Virus record (IMG/VR): IMGVR_UViG_3300033145_001841
Location: 1-64,000 of that record
Reading direction: 5' to 3' (one strand)
Origin: a virus
DNA: 64,000 bases
Shown piece after piece: positions 14,208 through 23,125 of the stretch. The stretch's first letter is position 1; each line of letters opens with the position of its first letter. The notes under the pieces are model-generated. The model was not told the DNA's origin. It saw nothing but the letters and a program-made list of their open reading frames with translations, and searched no databases. A program made the translations under genes and the position numbers.

Positions 14208-15416
14208 TTATGCACATATTTTCTCCTGCAACATCGTTTTCCGAATACCAGAAACTTCAACCTTAATCGCTTGCTCAATCGCCCGGAATTGGCCGACTGT
14301 AATGCAAATCTCCCGAGCCCTGGAAATCGCTGTATAAATCCATGGCCTATTCACTAAAAAAGAAAACGATTTATGAACCGGGATAATGATCACTGGCGCC
14401 TCGGATCCTTGGAACCGATGACAGGTTATCGAATAAGCGAGCAATAAATGGTTGACGGCCTTCGGGAATGAAACGATTCGATCTGGATCAAAGAATTTCG
14501 CTTTAATTTCCTTTTCTGTGACTTCCAGAATTTTACACAAATCACCGTTGACCACATATTCGTTTTCAATGGATTGATTCTTTGTTTGGATCGCCTTATC
14601 ACCAGGCTTGAATTTACATCCTTTAACGGGTTTTTCAGGGTTTAAAGCTTTCTGCAGGGACTCGTTAATGCCATTGCATGACATGGCGGTTCTGGTATTT
14701 GTGGGGCTTAAAACCTGGATGTCCCAAATCGGATCATATCCGCGGGCAGGCAATCGGGTTGAAACCAATTCGCGGATGATTTCCACGATTTTGATAGGGT
14801 TCGGCTGCTCGATATGCCGGATGTTAAGGCCGGATTCCGGATCTAATGAAGGGGAAGGGGCATATCGTTTGCCTGATTTGATTTGATGGCACGATTTAAC
14901 GATATCGCCCGAGTTACGGAATACTTGATCAAGTTCAATGGTTGGGATGGCCCCAGAATTGAGAAAGTCCCTCAATACACTCCCAGGAGAAATAGACGGC
15001 AATTGATCTTGATCACCGATAAAAAGAATCTTTGTTTTACTCACATCAACGGCCCTTAAAAGATCCGCCATTAAATCGCATCCAACCATGCTTGTTTCGT
15101 CACAAACCACAAAGTCGCAATCAAGGGGGTTGCTTTCATTCCTGGTAAAACAAAACTCACCCGCATCCATTTGGGCATCCAAAAGCTTATGTATCGTGGA
15201 AGCGGGTTCGCCGGTTGCCTCAGACATTCTGCGGGCGGCCTTTCCTGATGGAGCACAAAGCTTGATATTTTTGCCACTTGATTTCATTTTTAAAAGGACT
15301 TCATTTAAGGTGGTCGTTTTCCCTACGCCGGGGCCACCTACAATTAGAGCGATCCGGTTGCTCTCCATTATACTTGTCGCTTCAAATTGCTTTTCAGTAA
15401 GGGTTAAACTGCCCAT
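14208..15416 (-). CDS. RecD2-type helicase, C-terminal half (motor domains)
   Basis: 402 aa. Contains the SF1B helicase core: Walker A GGPGVGKTTT (about 27-36), motif II DETSM, motif III GDQDQLPS, and the C-terminal SITCHRFQGSE / YTAISRA motifs. It starts exactly where the helicase domain of RecD2 normally begins. The missing N-terminal OB/helix-hairpin part is the separate gene at 15991-16875. The two halves are separated by a homing endonuclease gene. Together they probably make one 5-prime to 3-prime helicase used in phage recombination. Confidence 0.9.
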   Translation of the reverse strand: MGSLTLTEKQFEATSIMESNRIALIVGGPGVGKTTTLNEVLLKMKSSGKNIKLCAPSGKAARRMSEATGEPASTIHKLLDAQMDAGEFCFTRNESNPLDCDFVVCDETSMVGCDLMADLLRAVDVSKTKILFIGDQDQLPSISPGSVLRDFLNSGAIPTIELDQVFRNSGDIVKSCHQIKSGKRYAPSPSLDPESGLNIRHIEQPNPIKIVEIIRELVSTRLPARGYDPIWDIQVLSPTNTRTAMSCNGINESLQKALNPEKPVKGCKFKPGDKAIQTKNQSIENEYVVNGDLCKILEVTEKEIKAKFFDPDRIVSFPKAVNHLLLAYSITCHRFQGSEAPVIIIPVHKSFSFLVNRPWIYTAISRAREICITVGQFRAIEQAIKVEVSGIRKTMLQEKICA

Positions 15417-15994
15417 CGTTCATTATTCCTTATTTTATGAAGGTGCTTATAGCTAATCCCGTTTTCATGCGCCAGTTTGACGGGTGGATATCCGAGTTCT
15501 AATTTTCGTCTTATTTCTTTGACCTTTTCCCAATTCAATTTAGTAGTTCTTTGGTTCCTACAATTTTCACCCTTTGTCACAAAACGACAATTCCCAGGTT
15601 TATAGTTCCCGTCATTATTGATTCTATCGATTGACAAATTGTCTTTATATCCACTTTTTAACGCCCATTTTTTGAATATAGAGAAATCGTTAGACCATTT
15701 CTGGCATACAGATATACCTCTTCCTCCATAATTTTTATAGCAAGCTAAATTTGGATTCTTGCATCTACGTTTCATATTAACCCAAATATTATAAAGCCTT
15801 GTCCCAAAACCACCATGTTTCCTGTTTGCGTTTCCTATCAATTTTGGCATAGCGCATCCGCATGATTTTGCTTGATTCCCGCTACTCAACCTTTTTTTGA
15901 CTTCCTTTTTGCAAAATTGGCAAAAGAATACTGCCCATGATTCACATTTTCCGCTTTTAAGTTTTTTCGTAGGAAGCTTTCTTACAAATCTCAT
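15404..15994 (-). CDS. HNH-type homing endonuclease inserted in recD2
   Basis: 196 aa. Pattern YKNYGGRGISVCQKW...SIDRINNDGNYKPGNCRFVT...N.RN is that of a widespread family of phage HNH-like homing endonucleases; an N-terminal CxxC...CGC zinc motif and a C-terminal NUMOD-like helix-turn-helix are also visible. Its start overlaps the stop of the RecD2 N-terminal gene by 4 bp (ATGA) and its end overlaps the start of the C-terminal gene by 13 bp, so it is a free-standing gene and not an intron. AT-rich relative to flanks. Confidence 0.88.
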   Translation of the reverse strand: MRFVRKLPTKKLKSGKCESWAVFFCQFCKKEVKKRLSSGNQAKSCGCAMPKLIGNANRKHGGFGTRLYNIWVNMKRRCKNPNLACYKNYGGRGISVCQKWSNDFSIFKKWALKSGYKDNLSIDRINNDGNYKPGNCRFVTKGENCRNQRTTKLNWEKVKEIRRKLELGYPPVKLAHENGISYKHLHKIRNNERWAV

Positions 15995-16875
15995 CTCAGC
16001 AACTCCTTTATCTTTTCAGCGATATACGCTTCATCCCTGGCCATGGCTTTTAAGGCCACACACTCATCCTCCCGAACAACCGCGCCTTTATCAATCGCCC
16101 TGGCCAATCCTTCACCCGGATCACACCGGATCATTGATTTGACTTCCTTCACCAATTCGGCAACCTCAATCCACACATGGCCCTCACCGTGCGTCTTTTC
16201 TCGTATCGCATAGATAACAGCGGCCTGCTGTCTAAATACCGATTGTGGCTTAACCTTGAAACGGTCAACGGCCAACCGATCAGCGGAAGGAAAACCGACT
16301 TGTTTCATCTGGATCAACCGGTATGGATTTTCCTTCAGCATGGCCACTGCGTCACCGCCCCATTTTTGTACCAAGTCCATGGGCAGGGATTGACGGAGCC
16401 CGGCGCCGCCTATGAGTTTTTCCAATTCGACCAAAGCGCCTTCTATTTCTTGATTTTTAACGATATGGGCCTGGATCTCTTTTGCCCGGGTAATGGTGAT
16501 TCCTTTAATATCGCGTGCGACCTGGTTTGGCTTGTCTCGAAGGGCGTCCAGGGTTTCAGCTCCGTAGGTCTCAACTAGCGTCCTTCCGGTTTTAGGGCCC
16601 ACAAAACGACATACCCTGACTATATATCTGAATATTCCGTCGACATCTTTTGGTATTACGATTTCATGGGTTGAAAATTTGAATTGCCGGCCATATTTTT
16701 GATCATTCACCCACTTTCCAAATAATTTTATTTCTAAGCCTATTTCCGGTCGAAGAATCTGACCCAAGGCAATAAAAGAAATACGATTATGTTGAAAAGA
16801 TCCAATTAGAAAACCTGTTTCTATATTCTGAAATCGGATATTCGTTAGAATCCCCTGCTCTGTTTCAGCTCCCAT
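15991..16875 (-). CDS. RecD2-type helicase, N-terminal half (OB and helix-hairpin-helix domains)
   Basis: 294 aa. The start (ILTNIRFQNIETGFLIGSF...) matches the OB-fold N-terminus of RecD2, followed by helix-hairpin-helix repeats (FVGPKTGRTLVETYG; IKGITITRAKEI) and the linker domain (NPYRLIQMKQVGFPSADRLA). It ends at the domain boundary before the helicase core. It should assemble with the product of 14208-15416. The ATG directly abuts the stop codon of the upstream endonuclease gene. Confidence 0.88.
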   Translation of the reverse strand: MGAETEQGILTNIRFQNIETGFLIGSFQHNRISFIALGQILRPEIGLEIKLFGKWVNDQKYGRQFKFSTHEIVIPKDVDGIFRYIVRVCRFVGPKTGRTLVETYGAETLDALRDKPNQVARDIKGITITRAKEIQAHIVKNQEIEGALVELEKLIGGAGLRQSLPMDLVQKWGGDAVAMLKENPYRLIQMKQVGFPSADRLAVDRFKVKPQSVFRQQAAVIYAIREKTHGEGHVWIEVAELVKEVKSMIRCDPGEGLARAIDKGAVVREDECVALKAMARDEAYIAEKIKELLR

Positions 16876-17490
16876 TTATAAGACCCATATTTCATTATTT
16901 ACGATTCTTCCGATAGTGGACATGTGGACACCGTACAATTCGCCCAATTCCCTTAAGAAGTATTGCCCTCCCGCATATAGGCTCCGAATTGTTCTAACAG
17001 ATTCAACGTCCAATTTATTGTTTCTACGATTTCTGTTATTAATTGCGCTGCTTACGAACCTGCAATTCGAGGCACTATAACCTTTTAAATTATTTTTTCG
17101 ATCTATCTGGAGCGGTCTCCTGTATCCGTTATCCATAGCCCATTTCTTAAAGGCCAAGAAATCATTTTTCCATTCATCGCAAACAGTAACCGGGTCGTTC
17201 TTCCTCCCGCCATAATATTTGAATTTTGAATTTTTAGGGTTTTGACACCGGTCTCTCATTCGATAAAATATTGTATAAATTCTTGAATCTTTAGCTTTCC
17301 GTGCGTCGCCATGTATTGTCTGTTTCGCACCTCTTATTGTCCCACCAGCGCAACCACATGACATTTGTTTCATCCCAGATTCCATTATTTTTTCAACGTT
17401 CTTGTTGCAATACGGACAGTAAAACATCCCGTAGCGTCTTCGCTTGTCCCTCTTATCCATCCTAATATTTAATTTCTTAATCATATCCAT
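16876..17490 (-). CDS. Second HNH-type homing endonuclease, same family
   Basis: 204 aa if the ATG at 17490 is used (an ATG at 17484 overlapping the upstream stop is equally possible). Shows the same order as its neighbour: CPYCNK zinc motif, CGCAGG, RMRDRCQNP, KYYGGRK...VCDEWKNDF, LQIDRKNNLKGYSASNCRFVS, and a C-terminal helix-turn-helix. It lies between the RecB-type nuclease gene and the RecD2 N-terminal gene. Two related copies in one operon suggest local spread. Confidence 0.85.
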   Translation of the reverse strand: MDMIKKLNIRMDKRDKRRRYGMFYCPYCNKNVEKIMESGMKQMSCGCAGGTIRGAKQTIHGDARKAKDSRIYTIFYRMRDRCQNPKNSKFKYYGGRKNDPVTVCDEWKNDFLAFKKWAMDNGYRRPLQIDRKNNLKGYSASNCRFVSSAINNRNRRNNKLDVESVRTIRSLYAGGQYFLRELGELYGVHMSTIGRIVNNEIWVL

Positions 17491-18194
17491 GACAACATCG
17501 CCTCGACCTCCTTCTGATAATCTCCGATCCTGAACCACTTCGGCCCTTCCTCAGTTAAATGGCACAACCCTTTCCGGTAGACCGTCCCCGGTGGAAAATA
17601 CCCTTCTTCAACCATGATCCGTTCGTAAATATTCAACTGGATACAATATTCATTCAGGTTGCAATCATCCAGGTGATCAATAGGCGGAAAGGCCTTTCGC
17701 CATGGATTATCCTGTTCAATGGCTTTATCCGTTTTCCAATCCCAAATGAGAACGTCTTCCCCATCCTGCATCAACAAATCAATCTGGCCGGCCAGGCCAA
17801 GCGATGTGCTAAATACAATTTTCTCAGCGTTCAAAAACTCATATCGCTCGGTTAACCTGGCAACGGCAATATCAATGGATCGTTTCTGGCCAGCCCAACA
17901 TTCAAGCACGTCAACCGGATCCGCGAAGGGAACCATCAACGATTCCGCATAAGCATGCAGCGCATGCCCTTTCTCTCGGCCCACGCGCCCCTTCTCTTCC
18001 CAATCCGCCAACACCTCCCCAACGTGAACGCCATGTTTTTCAGCGTATTTCGCAGCAACCTTTTCCTTTTCGAATTCAGGGAAAAAACCGCCCTTGAATT
18101 GAGTCGCGCTTAAAAGCGTTTGGTTGCCCACGAAATAGCGGTGGTCTTTCTCGCTGAAGTAACAGGTCTGGCCGTCGTGTTGGGCGGTCTTCAT
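17481..18194 (-). CDS. PD-(D/E)XK nuclease, RecB/Cas4-like
   Basis: 237 aa. Shows GLAGQIDLLM (Asp, about 148), VLIWDWKTDK (Asp-x-Lys, about 160-166) and YCIQLNIYERI (QxxxY motif), the usual order of RecB-family exonucleases. Probably works with the RecD2 halves in end processing or recombination. Stop overlaps the start region of the endonuclease gene. Confidence 0.88.
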   Translation of the reverse strand: MKTAQHDGQTCYFSEKDHRYFVGNQTLLSATQFKGGFFPEFEKEKVAAKYAEKHGVHVGEVLADWEEKGRVGREKGHALHAYAESLMVPFADPVDVLECWAGQKRSIDIAVARLTERYEFLNAEKIVFSTSLGLAGQIDLLMQDGEDVLIWDWKTDKAIEQDNPWRKAFPPIDHLDDCNLNEYCIQLNIYERIMVEEGYFPPGTVYRKGLCHLTEEGPKWFRIGDYQKEVEAMLSWI

Positions 18195-18574
18195 TTTTTA
18201 TTCCAAGGTCTGAATCTGAAAATGGTTGAAATGCTCGGGAACGTGCCGTCGAATGTAATAGCCCGATCATCGATTGTTACAATGGCGGCGGGTTTATGCT
18301 CAGGGAAAACTATGTCAATCGGCTTTCCATCGTCATAACAGGGCCACCCATGTTTAAAGAACCACGCCTTCATGGCGCCTATCCCACCGGTTTGATGGGA
18401 CCGTGACGAAAAAATATTCACACTGAATTTCTGGCAGTACTCTTGGATCGTTTCGAATGCCCCTTCAACAGGCGGGTCCGGTATCACATCAGCGCCCTTC
18501 CATCCGCTCGTGTAGGAGTGGATAACTCCGTCAAAATCAAGACACAGAGTTGGTTTGTATTTACGTTTGGCCAC
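18191..18574 (-). CDS. HAD-like phosphatase
   Basis: 127 aa. LCLDFDGVIHSY (DxDGV motif I, residues 11-17), SSRS as motif II and TIDDRA as motif IV identify a small HAD-superfamily hydrolase without a cap domain. Phage homologues are thought to act on 3-prime phosphates or nucleotides. Overlaps the next gene by 4 bp. Confidence 0.85.
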   Translation of the reverse strand: MAKRKYKPTLCLDFDGVIHSYTSGWKGADVIPDPPVEGAFETIQEYCQKFSVNIFSSRSHQTGGIGAMKAWFFKHGWPCYDDGKPIDIVFPEHKPAAIVTIDDRAITFDGTFPSISTIFRFRPWNKK

Positions 18575-18586
18575 CCTTCGCCTCCT

Positions 18587-19123
18587 TTAGATATCGTCAA
18601 AGGAATCAGTGTTTGTGGACTCATCAACGGATTCATATCCATCAAAGGCCACGTTGACATACATTTTCCCCGGGTCTTTTTTCGACTCTTTTTCTTCAGT
18701 GGTGATAATCGCCTGGGCACCAATGATCAGATCAGACCAAGCGTTCTTGGGAATTTTTTCATTCCCGCTGATCATACCGCACCGTTTGGCAACCAGAATG
18801 CGCCGGTTTTTCGCCCAATCTTCCTCCTTAGGATGACCAAGCAAAATGTTGTCGAATTGAAATCGGCCTTCGAACTGATCCTTTATTTCATCAGTGGCCT
18901 TTGTCCCAACAGGACATTCGAGCACTTCATCAACAATCCATTTCAAACCGGCTTGATAGCCCGTGTAGTCCGACATCTTCGCTTCACTTGGCACGCTGGA
19001 TTCACACGTCCCAAGAAATCTCATAGGTGGAAGTCTCCCGCCACTTTCAGCGTTTTTAATATCGTCTGCGGTAATTTCCTCATCATCCATCCCTAACTCA
19101 TCCCACAACAATGCATCTCCCAT
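18587..19123 (-). CDS. Possible single-strand DNA-binding protein
   Basis: 178 aa. No enzyme motif; beta-rich middle and a very acidic tail ending SFDDI, similar to the acidic tip of SSB proteins. Lies between nuclease, ATPase and DnaQ-type genes where phages often keep SSB. Function inferred from the tail and context only. Confidence 0.55.
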   Translation of the reverse strand: MGDALLWDELGMDDEEITADDIKNAESGGRLPPMRFLGTCESSVPSEAKMSDYTGYQAGLKWIVDEVLECPVGTKATDEIKDQFEGRFQFDNILLGHPKEEDWAKNRRILVAKRCGMISGNEKIPKNAWSDLIIGAQAIITTEEKESKKDPGKMYVNVAFDGYESVDESTNTDSFDDI

Positions 19124-19125
19124 GG

Positions 19126-19260
19126 TTATTCTCCTTGTTCCAAAAAAGTTTCAATTATGCGGCACTCCTTGTTCGTTGTGGCCCAAAGGCCGGGAAATTC
19201 AAGCGCCGCAGCTCCTGCTTTATTTATACGTTTAGCCCCATACCGGATAACCAGTGGCAT
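19126..19260 (-). CDS. Small hypothetical protein
   Basis: 44 aa, MPLVIRYGAKRINKAGAAAL..., start codon overlaps the stop of the upstream ATPase gene (TAATG). Its last codons contain the AAGGAG of the next gene. The coupling on both sides argues that it is real. Confidence 0.6.
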   Translation of the reverse strand: MPLVIRYGAKRINKAGAAALEFPGLWATTNKECRIIETFLEQGE

Positions 19261-20462
19261 TAAGCGGGTTGGGTTTCGGTAGGGCGGAGGGCTTCAAGTT
19301 CAGCGATAAATTTTACCCTCTGGCCTGCATCCATTTCCTTCGCAGTGGCCACCTTGTACGGTTTGAGAAGGTTTTTCCACGATTCCGGCGCCACAATTCG
19401 CAATTCTTTCTTTAACTTCACGATTTTCATGAGGTCGTCTTTTTGATCGGCTGGGGTATCAGCCTTATCGGTTTTTGTTTCAGCGGCCGGAGGCGGAGCC
19501 TTGGATGGTTCGGATTTCTTTTTTTCATCGGCTTTTCTGTCGGCAGCCTTTTTTTCTTCCGGTGTGATGGTTGCCGGTTCGAGTTTGGTAGTGGTAGTTT
19601 TCTCAGTGGCGCCATTGCCGCCCTGGATCAGATCCCGGAAGGGTGCGAAAAGAGCAAAAGCGTCATCTTGGTTCCGCCATGGGTACGTTTTCTTTTCAGG
19701 AAGCATCCCCGTTCGGTCTTTCTCAACTTTGGCGATAAAGACCCCGTTAGATTTCTCGAAAATGTGAACCACGGTATCGAACCAATGCTCAAGGCCTTTG
19801 ACGCCATCCGGTTTTTCCCCGACCACCTTCATGCCACTCCATTTACTCGTACTGTGACACGTCCATATGAAATGGAAGGGTGACTTAATGAAATCTCTCA
19901 AGAGGTCGTAAATTTCTTTTCGGTAGGGCTCGTGATCATTCGGCTGGAAAATGTAAAATTCTTTCTTGTGGCCTGAAGAGGTTGGCATTCGTGTCAAGTA
20001 TAGCTCGGCGTATTTCGATTTGACGGCGTTGAAATAGTTGGTGTGGCTGTCAAGGGAAAGGACTTGAAGCCCTTTCGGTATTTTTATTTTCGATGCAACG
20101 TAGGCCATTATTTCATCCGGATCAGAGGTTCGGCAATGACGGAAACGAAATTGATTACCATAATAATCAGTGCCGTTTTCCGTATCAATAACGGATAAAA
20201 TGGGCGCTTGATCTGCAGGAACATCGCACATCTGGAGGATTGCCCGAGTTTTGTATTGCCCCCGAGGGCCAGTGATTAAAATTTTTAACTGCTTTTCCGT
20301 TGAATCCCCGGCAATTTCATCCGGCGGGGCTTTCATTTGCGTTTTTGCCATTGACTCTTTCTCCTTATAAATAGGACATCGTTTTCGTTTTGGACAATTG
20401 ACGCATGTGGATTGCCACTGTCCGCGGATCTCGCACCAGAATTTTCCGTTTACGACTGACAT
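19260..20462 (-). CDS. Phage P-loop ATPase (Sak4/RecA-like candidate)
   Basis: 400 aa from an ATG overlapping the DnaQ-type stop (TAATG). Residues 1-35 hold four cysteines (CEI...CVNCPKRKRC), a probable zinc site. The ATPase core has a divergent Walker A (ITGPRGQYKTRAIL; Tyr replaces the usual Gly) and Walker B QVLSLDS. The C-terminal 100 residues are a low-complexity Lys/Glu/Ala/Thr linker and a helical domain. Phage AAA_24/Sak4-type ATPases promote annealing or strand exchange. Exact class uncertain. Confidence 0.75.
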   Translation of the reverse strand: MSVVNGKFWCEIRGQWQSTCVNCPKRKRCPIYKEKESMAKTQMKAPPDEIAGDSTEKQLKILITGPRGQYKTRAILQMCDVPADQAPILSVIDTENGTDYYGNQFRFRHCRTSDPDEIMAYVASKIKIPKGLQVLSLDSHTNYFNAVKSKYAELYLTRMPTSSGHKKEFYIFQPNDHEPYRKEIYDLLRDFIKSPFHFIWTCHSTSKWSGMKVVGEKPDGVKGLEHWFDTVVHIFEKSNGVFIAKVEKDRTGMLPEKKTYPWRNQDDAFALFAPFRDLIQGGNGATEKTTTTKLEPATITPEEKKAADRKADEKKKSEPSKAPPPAAETKTDKADTPADQKDDLMKIVKLKKELRIVAPESWKNLLKPYKVATAKEMDAGQRVKFIAELEALRPTETQPA

Positions 20463-21103
20463 TAGAAGTAAAACCCCAACATCTTCTGGTAAATTGCCTT
20501 GAGCGACCGGCATTCAGCCTGGTTGTATTCTTTGATTTCGGCGTAGACGCCAACGTCCCAAAGGCTTTGTATAAATGAACCATCCATGTCATCAGCCTTT
20601 GATTCGCCCAAGATAATCTTTGAATAATAATCAAGCGTGCCCTTTGCGTGCGTGTCCCAATCACCCAGTAAGGCCCGAATGTCCACATGGTTTCCTATCT
20701 GGTAGCGCTTGGTTGATATCTTTACGGACGGTTGGACGCCATTGACCATTGAACGGAAGGTGAGAACGGGGATGTCAAATCCGTTTCCGTTAAATGTTAT
20801 GAAACGAGAATATGGATGGGCGATTTCCCAAAAGTCTTCCAGGAGAGCCTTTTCGTCCAGTGTTTCAGTATCCAGCTCGACCGATTGAATTTCATCCGTT
20901 TCGACATCCAATGTTGTAATGCAGCAGATTAAACAAGTGGTTTTATCGAGCCCCATTTTTTCGATTTGTTCTATTCCTTTTTCGACCTTCGCCGCTTCGA
21001 TTTTCACAGGATCTTTCAACCGGCTATCGATTTTTATCGGTGGAAGCCGATCTTTCATGGCCGGATTTGCGATACTTTCGATGTCAAAAATTAATTGGCG
21101 CAT
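20462..21103 (-). CDS. DnaQ-like 3-prime to 5-prime exonuclease
   Basis: 213 aa. Exo I motif IFDIES (residues 5-10), Exo II-like TFNGNGFDIPVL (about 104-115) and a C-terminal YNQAECRSL (Exo III-like Asp/Glu region) mark the RNase-H-fold exonuclease family of phage recombination operons. Coupled to the ATPase gene downstream. Confidence 0.82.
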   Translation of the reverse strand: MRQLIFDIESIANPAMKDRLPPIKIDSRLKDPVKIEAAKVEKGIEQIEKMGLDKTTCLICCITTLDVETDEIQSVELDTETLDEKALLEDFWEIAHPYSRFITFNGNGFDIPVLTFRSMVNGVQPSVKISTKRYQIGNHVDIRALLGDWDTHAKGTLDYYSKIILGESKADDMDGSFIQSLWDVGVYAEIKEYNQAECRSLKAIYQKMLGFYF

Positions 21104-21682
21104 GCCTTCCTCCTTCTATAGTTTATCTGGTATTCATTTCTGCATTCGTTATGATATGCGACGTAATTATTTGGTTTCTTGAACATTTTTTTTGGATCGT
21201 CATATTTTTTACAAAAATGGCATTTCATCCAGTTGGCATGCCCAGACTCGGTAAGTGCTCGTTTCCTTGCGTGCAAAAGCAAGTGATAACCCTGGTCTTC
21301 GCATATTACCAGGTTGCAATTATCGTTTTCTTTTTTGTTGGAATTTGCATGGTGAACGACAGCCTTCCTGGGAAGATTTTTGCCTAGGGCTTTTTCAGCA
21401 ATAAATATGTGTTCAAGGATGTAGCCATTATGGCTACGGGGGTGGCTTGTTTAGTATGCAAACATACCCTGCGATATGGTTTGTTCTTCCGTTTTTATAG
21501 TTTGCACGATTGTGGCCATGGATAAATCTTAAAGGGTATCCTTTTTTAGAACCTGTTCTATGGTTTGTTTCAGAAGCAGGCTTCGTGTTGCTTCCACATC
21601 CGCATTGACAATATCCAAATGGAATTTTTACCAACCCTTCTATTGTATTGCCGTTGCCTCTCATTATGCGGCTTTCCTCCAC
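21091..21682 (-). pseudogene. HNH endonuclease gene broken by a frameshift
   Basis: The first part (21434-21682; CQCGCGSNTKP...RFIHGHN zinc-knuckle start) and the last part (...KCHFCKKYDD...) are in different frames. Changing frame at the run of five C near 21446 joins them into one protein that includes the expected RSHNGYILEHIFIAEKALGK and the HNH core with VVHHANSNKKENDN. One inserted or deleted base explains it. It could be a true inactivation, slippage, or a sequencing error. The last codons overlap the DnaQ-type gene. Confidence 0.78.
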
Positions 21683-21846
21683 TTCGCGTGATCCATTGTC
21701 GCGGCAATCTTGACAGGGCTACACATCAACCATGTCGAAAGGCTCACGGGGTGCGTGTCGGCACAACGCGGGCAATCTTTGTTTTCTTCAACGGAGAATA
21801 TCGTTTGGCAATTCTCGCAATACATCGCATCGTAAATATCGATCAT
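21664..21846 (-). CDS. Small zinc-ribbon protein
   Basis: 60 aa from MIDIYDAMYCENC. YCENC ... CPRC form a classic zinc ribbon within the first 33 residues. The longer frame upstream overlaps the previous gene and is not needed. Role unknown. Confidence 0.68.
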   Translation of the reverse strand: MIDIYDAMYCENCQTIFSVEENKDCPRCADTHPVSLSTWLMCSPVKIAATMDHAKWRKAA

Positions 21847-21862
21847 GACGTTATGCCCCCTT

Positions 21863-22186
21863 TCACCCACCCAATGGTTTGAACCTGGGAGAATTCCCCA
21901 CACGCGGCGGTGGGCGATACGTTCTCCCTTTCGGCTTTGAAAACATGCCCAGCTGGTCCTCGTTAATAATCCCTGACGTTTTGTCTTTAATGCGCCCTGT
22001 GATAAAATTGATTGCAACTTCGATTTTCGTGCCGCCCTGAGCCGGCGTGGCCTTAATCGTGACACCGATTGATAAAGGATCATCACCCATTTCGAGATAG
22101 GCCTTATTCAGTGCTCGTCGATAATCGCGCAATAATGCTTTCACCTGATCAGTCATATAATTGATTGTTTCCGTCCCAATGGTCAT
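21863..22186 (-). CDS. Hypothetical protein
   Basis: 107 aa from MTIGTETINYM, with GGAGGG 10 bp upstream. Contains ALLRDYRRALNKAYLEMGDDPLS and a beta strand pair (GGTKIEVAINFITGRIKDK). Likely conserved in early phage operons; function unknown. Confidence 0.65.
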   Translation of the reverse strand: MTIGTETINYMTDQVKALLRDYRRALNKAYLEMGDDPLSIGVTIKATPAQGGTKIEVAINFITGRIKDKTSGIINEDQLGMFSKPKGRTYRPPPRVGNSPRFKPLGG

Positions 22187-22416
22187 TGGCGTGTTTCCCT
22201 CCTGTTCCCCCCGGATCCCCGAGGGGGGTCTCTGGTTTTCAGTTATTTCCAAACTTTTCAATCCTTTCTCATGGGCATGCCCTCCGAAGGTAAATATATT
22301 ATTGCTTGGGGTTAGTGGTTAATGGGTGGTCTGGCCGGTTGTGCTGTTAAGAGGTTGGTGAGCCGGTAGCAGGCATCGAACCTGCGACACTGTGCCACCG
22401 CGTCTTTTGTTGATTC

Positions 22417-22476
22417 TTGTCTTGTCTGGTCTTGTCATGTCCTGTCATGTCGGGTCATGTCTCGTCATGTCACGTC
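22417..22476 (-). repeat. Pentamer array A (12 units of NNGTC)
   Basis: 60 bp made only of 5-bp units ending GTC on the plus strand (GACNN in the transcript). All 12 keep GTC; the two leading bases vary (TT, TG, AT, CT, GG, TC, AC). Bounded on one side by a leader TTTTGTTGATTC shared with arrays B and C. Lies 9 bp after the stop of the 22486-22980 gene. Not a simple microsatellite, since two of five positions are free. Confidence 0.92.
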
Positions 22477-22485
22477 GCATTAAAA

Positions 22486-22980
22486 TTATCCCCCTGAAAA
22501 AGCCTCAAGGGTTTTCCCAATTGGCAATTCTTTTTGAACCTGCTGAACCCTGTTTTCAATCCGTTTGATGCTGCCAGGCTTCGTGAAAGCGTACATGGCC
22601 CCTAAAACGCTCATCGCGGTGTTGTGTTTGACCCTCGCTTCGTTTGGCATGGCGTCAAAATCGCTGATACTCGAAACTTGCCGGATGCCATTTCTTGCAG
22701 TCCTTCTGATGCGCTTAATGAAGTGTTCTGATGTAGAGACGGTTTCTTCTTGGGATAACCGCTTAAGCCCGACTCCCCGCACAGTGCCAAATGTGATTTG
22801 ATTATCCTTTTGGGCCATTCTTCGCGCCGTATGCAGATTCCCATACGCCACTGATTGAACGTCACGGTTGATGGTCTGGGAAAGATCCGGGTAGGTGATG
22901 GTTTCCCCTTCAGGAACTTCGATCAGTTTTTCATAAAGGGTGCGGCTGTCGATGCTGAGTTCTTCGATGCCTTTGGCCAT
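22486..22980 (-). CDS. Hypothetical protein flanked by pentamer arrays
   Basis: 164 aa from MAKGIEELS; AAAGGAG 8 bp upstream. The first 75 residues (LIEVPEGETITYPDLSQTINRDVQ...LHTARRMAQKDNQITFGTV) look like a winged-helix-type domain, then a helical C-terminus. The frame upstream runs into pentamer array B and is not used. Unknown function; position between arrays A and B is notable. Confidence 0.68.
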   Translation of the reverse strand: MAKGIEELSIDSRTLYEKLIEVPEGETITYPDLSQTINRDVQSVAYGNLHTARRMAQKDNQITFGTVRGVGLKRLSQEETVSTSEHFIKRIRRTARNGIRQVSSISDFDAMPNEARVKHNTAMSVLGAMYAFTKPGSIKRIENRVQQVQKELPIGKTLEAFSGG

Positions 22981-23002
22981 TTGTTGCTCCTTTTGTTGAT
23001 TC

Positions 23003-23122
23003 TTGTCGCGTCTTGTCCCGTCTTGTCGAGTCACGTCGAGTCAAGTCAAGTCGTGACTTGTCGAGTCGTGTCATGGCTTGTCGCTTCTAACCTCGTCGTG
23101 TCATGCCTGGTCAAGTCTGGTC
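23003..23122 (-). repeat. Pentamer array B (24 units of NNGTC)
   Basis: 120 bp, 24 phased 5-bp units; 19 end in GTC and the other five (units 11, 15, 17, 18 and 21) differ by one or two bases but keep the phase. It fills the whole gap between the stop codon of the RAMP-like gene (3 bp away) and the Shine-Dalgarno of the next gene. Same TTTTGTTGATTC leader as A and C. Confidence 0.92.
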
Positions 23123-23125
23123 TGG

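Noticed and set aside
22363-22412. tRNA gene on the minus strand (T-arm with loop TTCGATG and nearby CCA)
   Set aside because: Only a 3-prime half is visible, acceptor length does not fit the CCA, and no matching 5-prime half was found.
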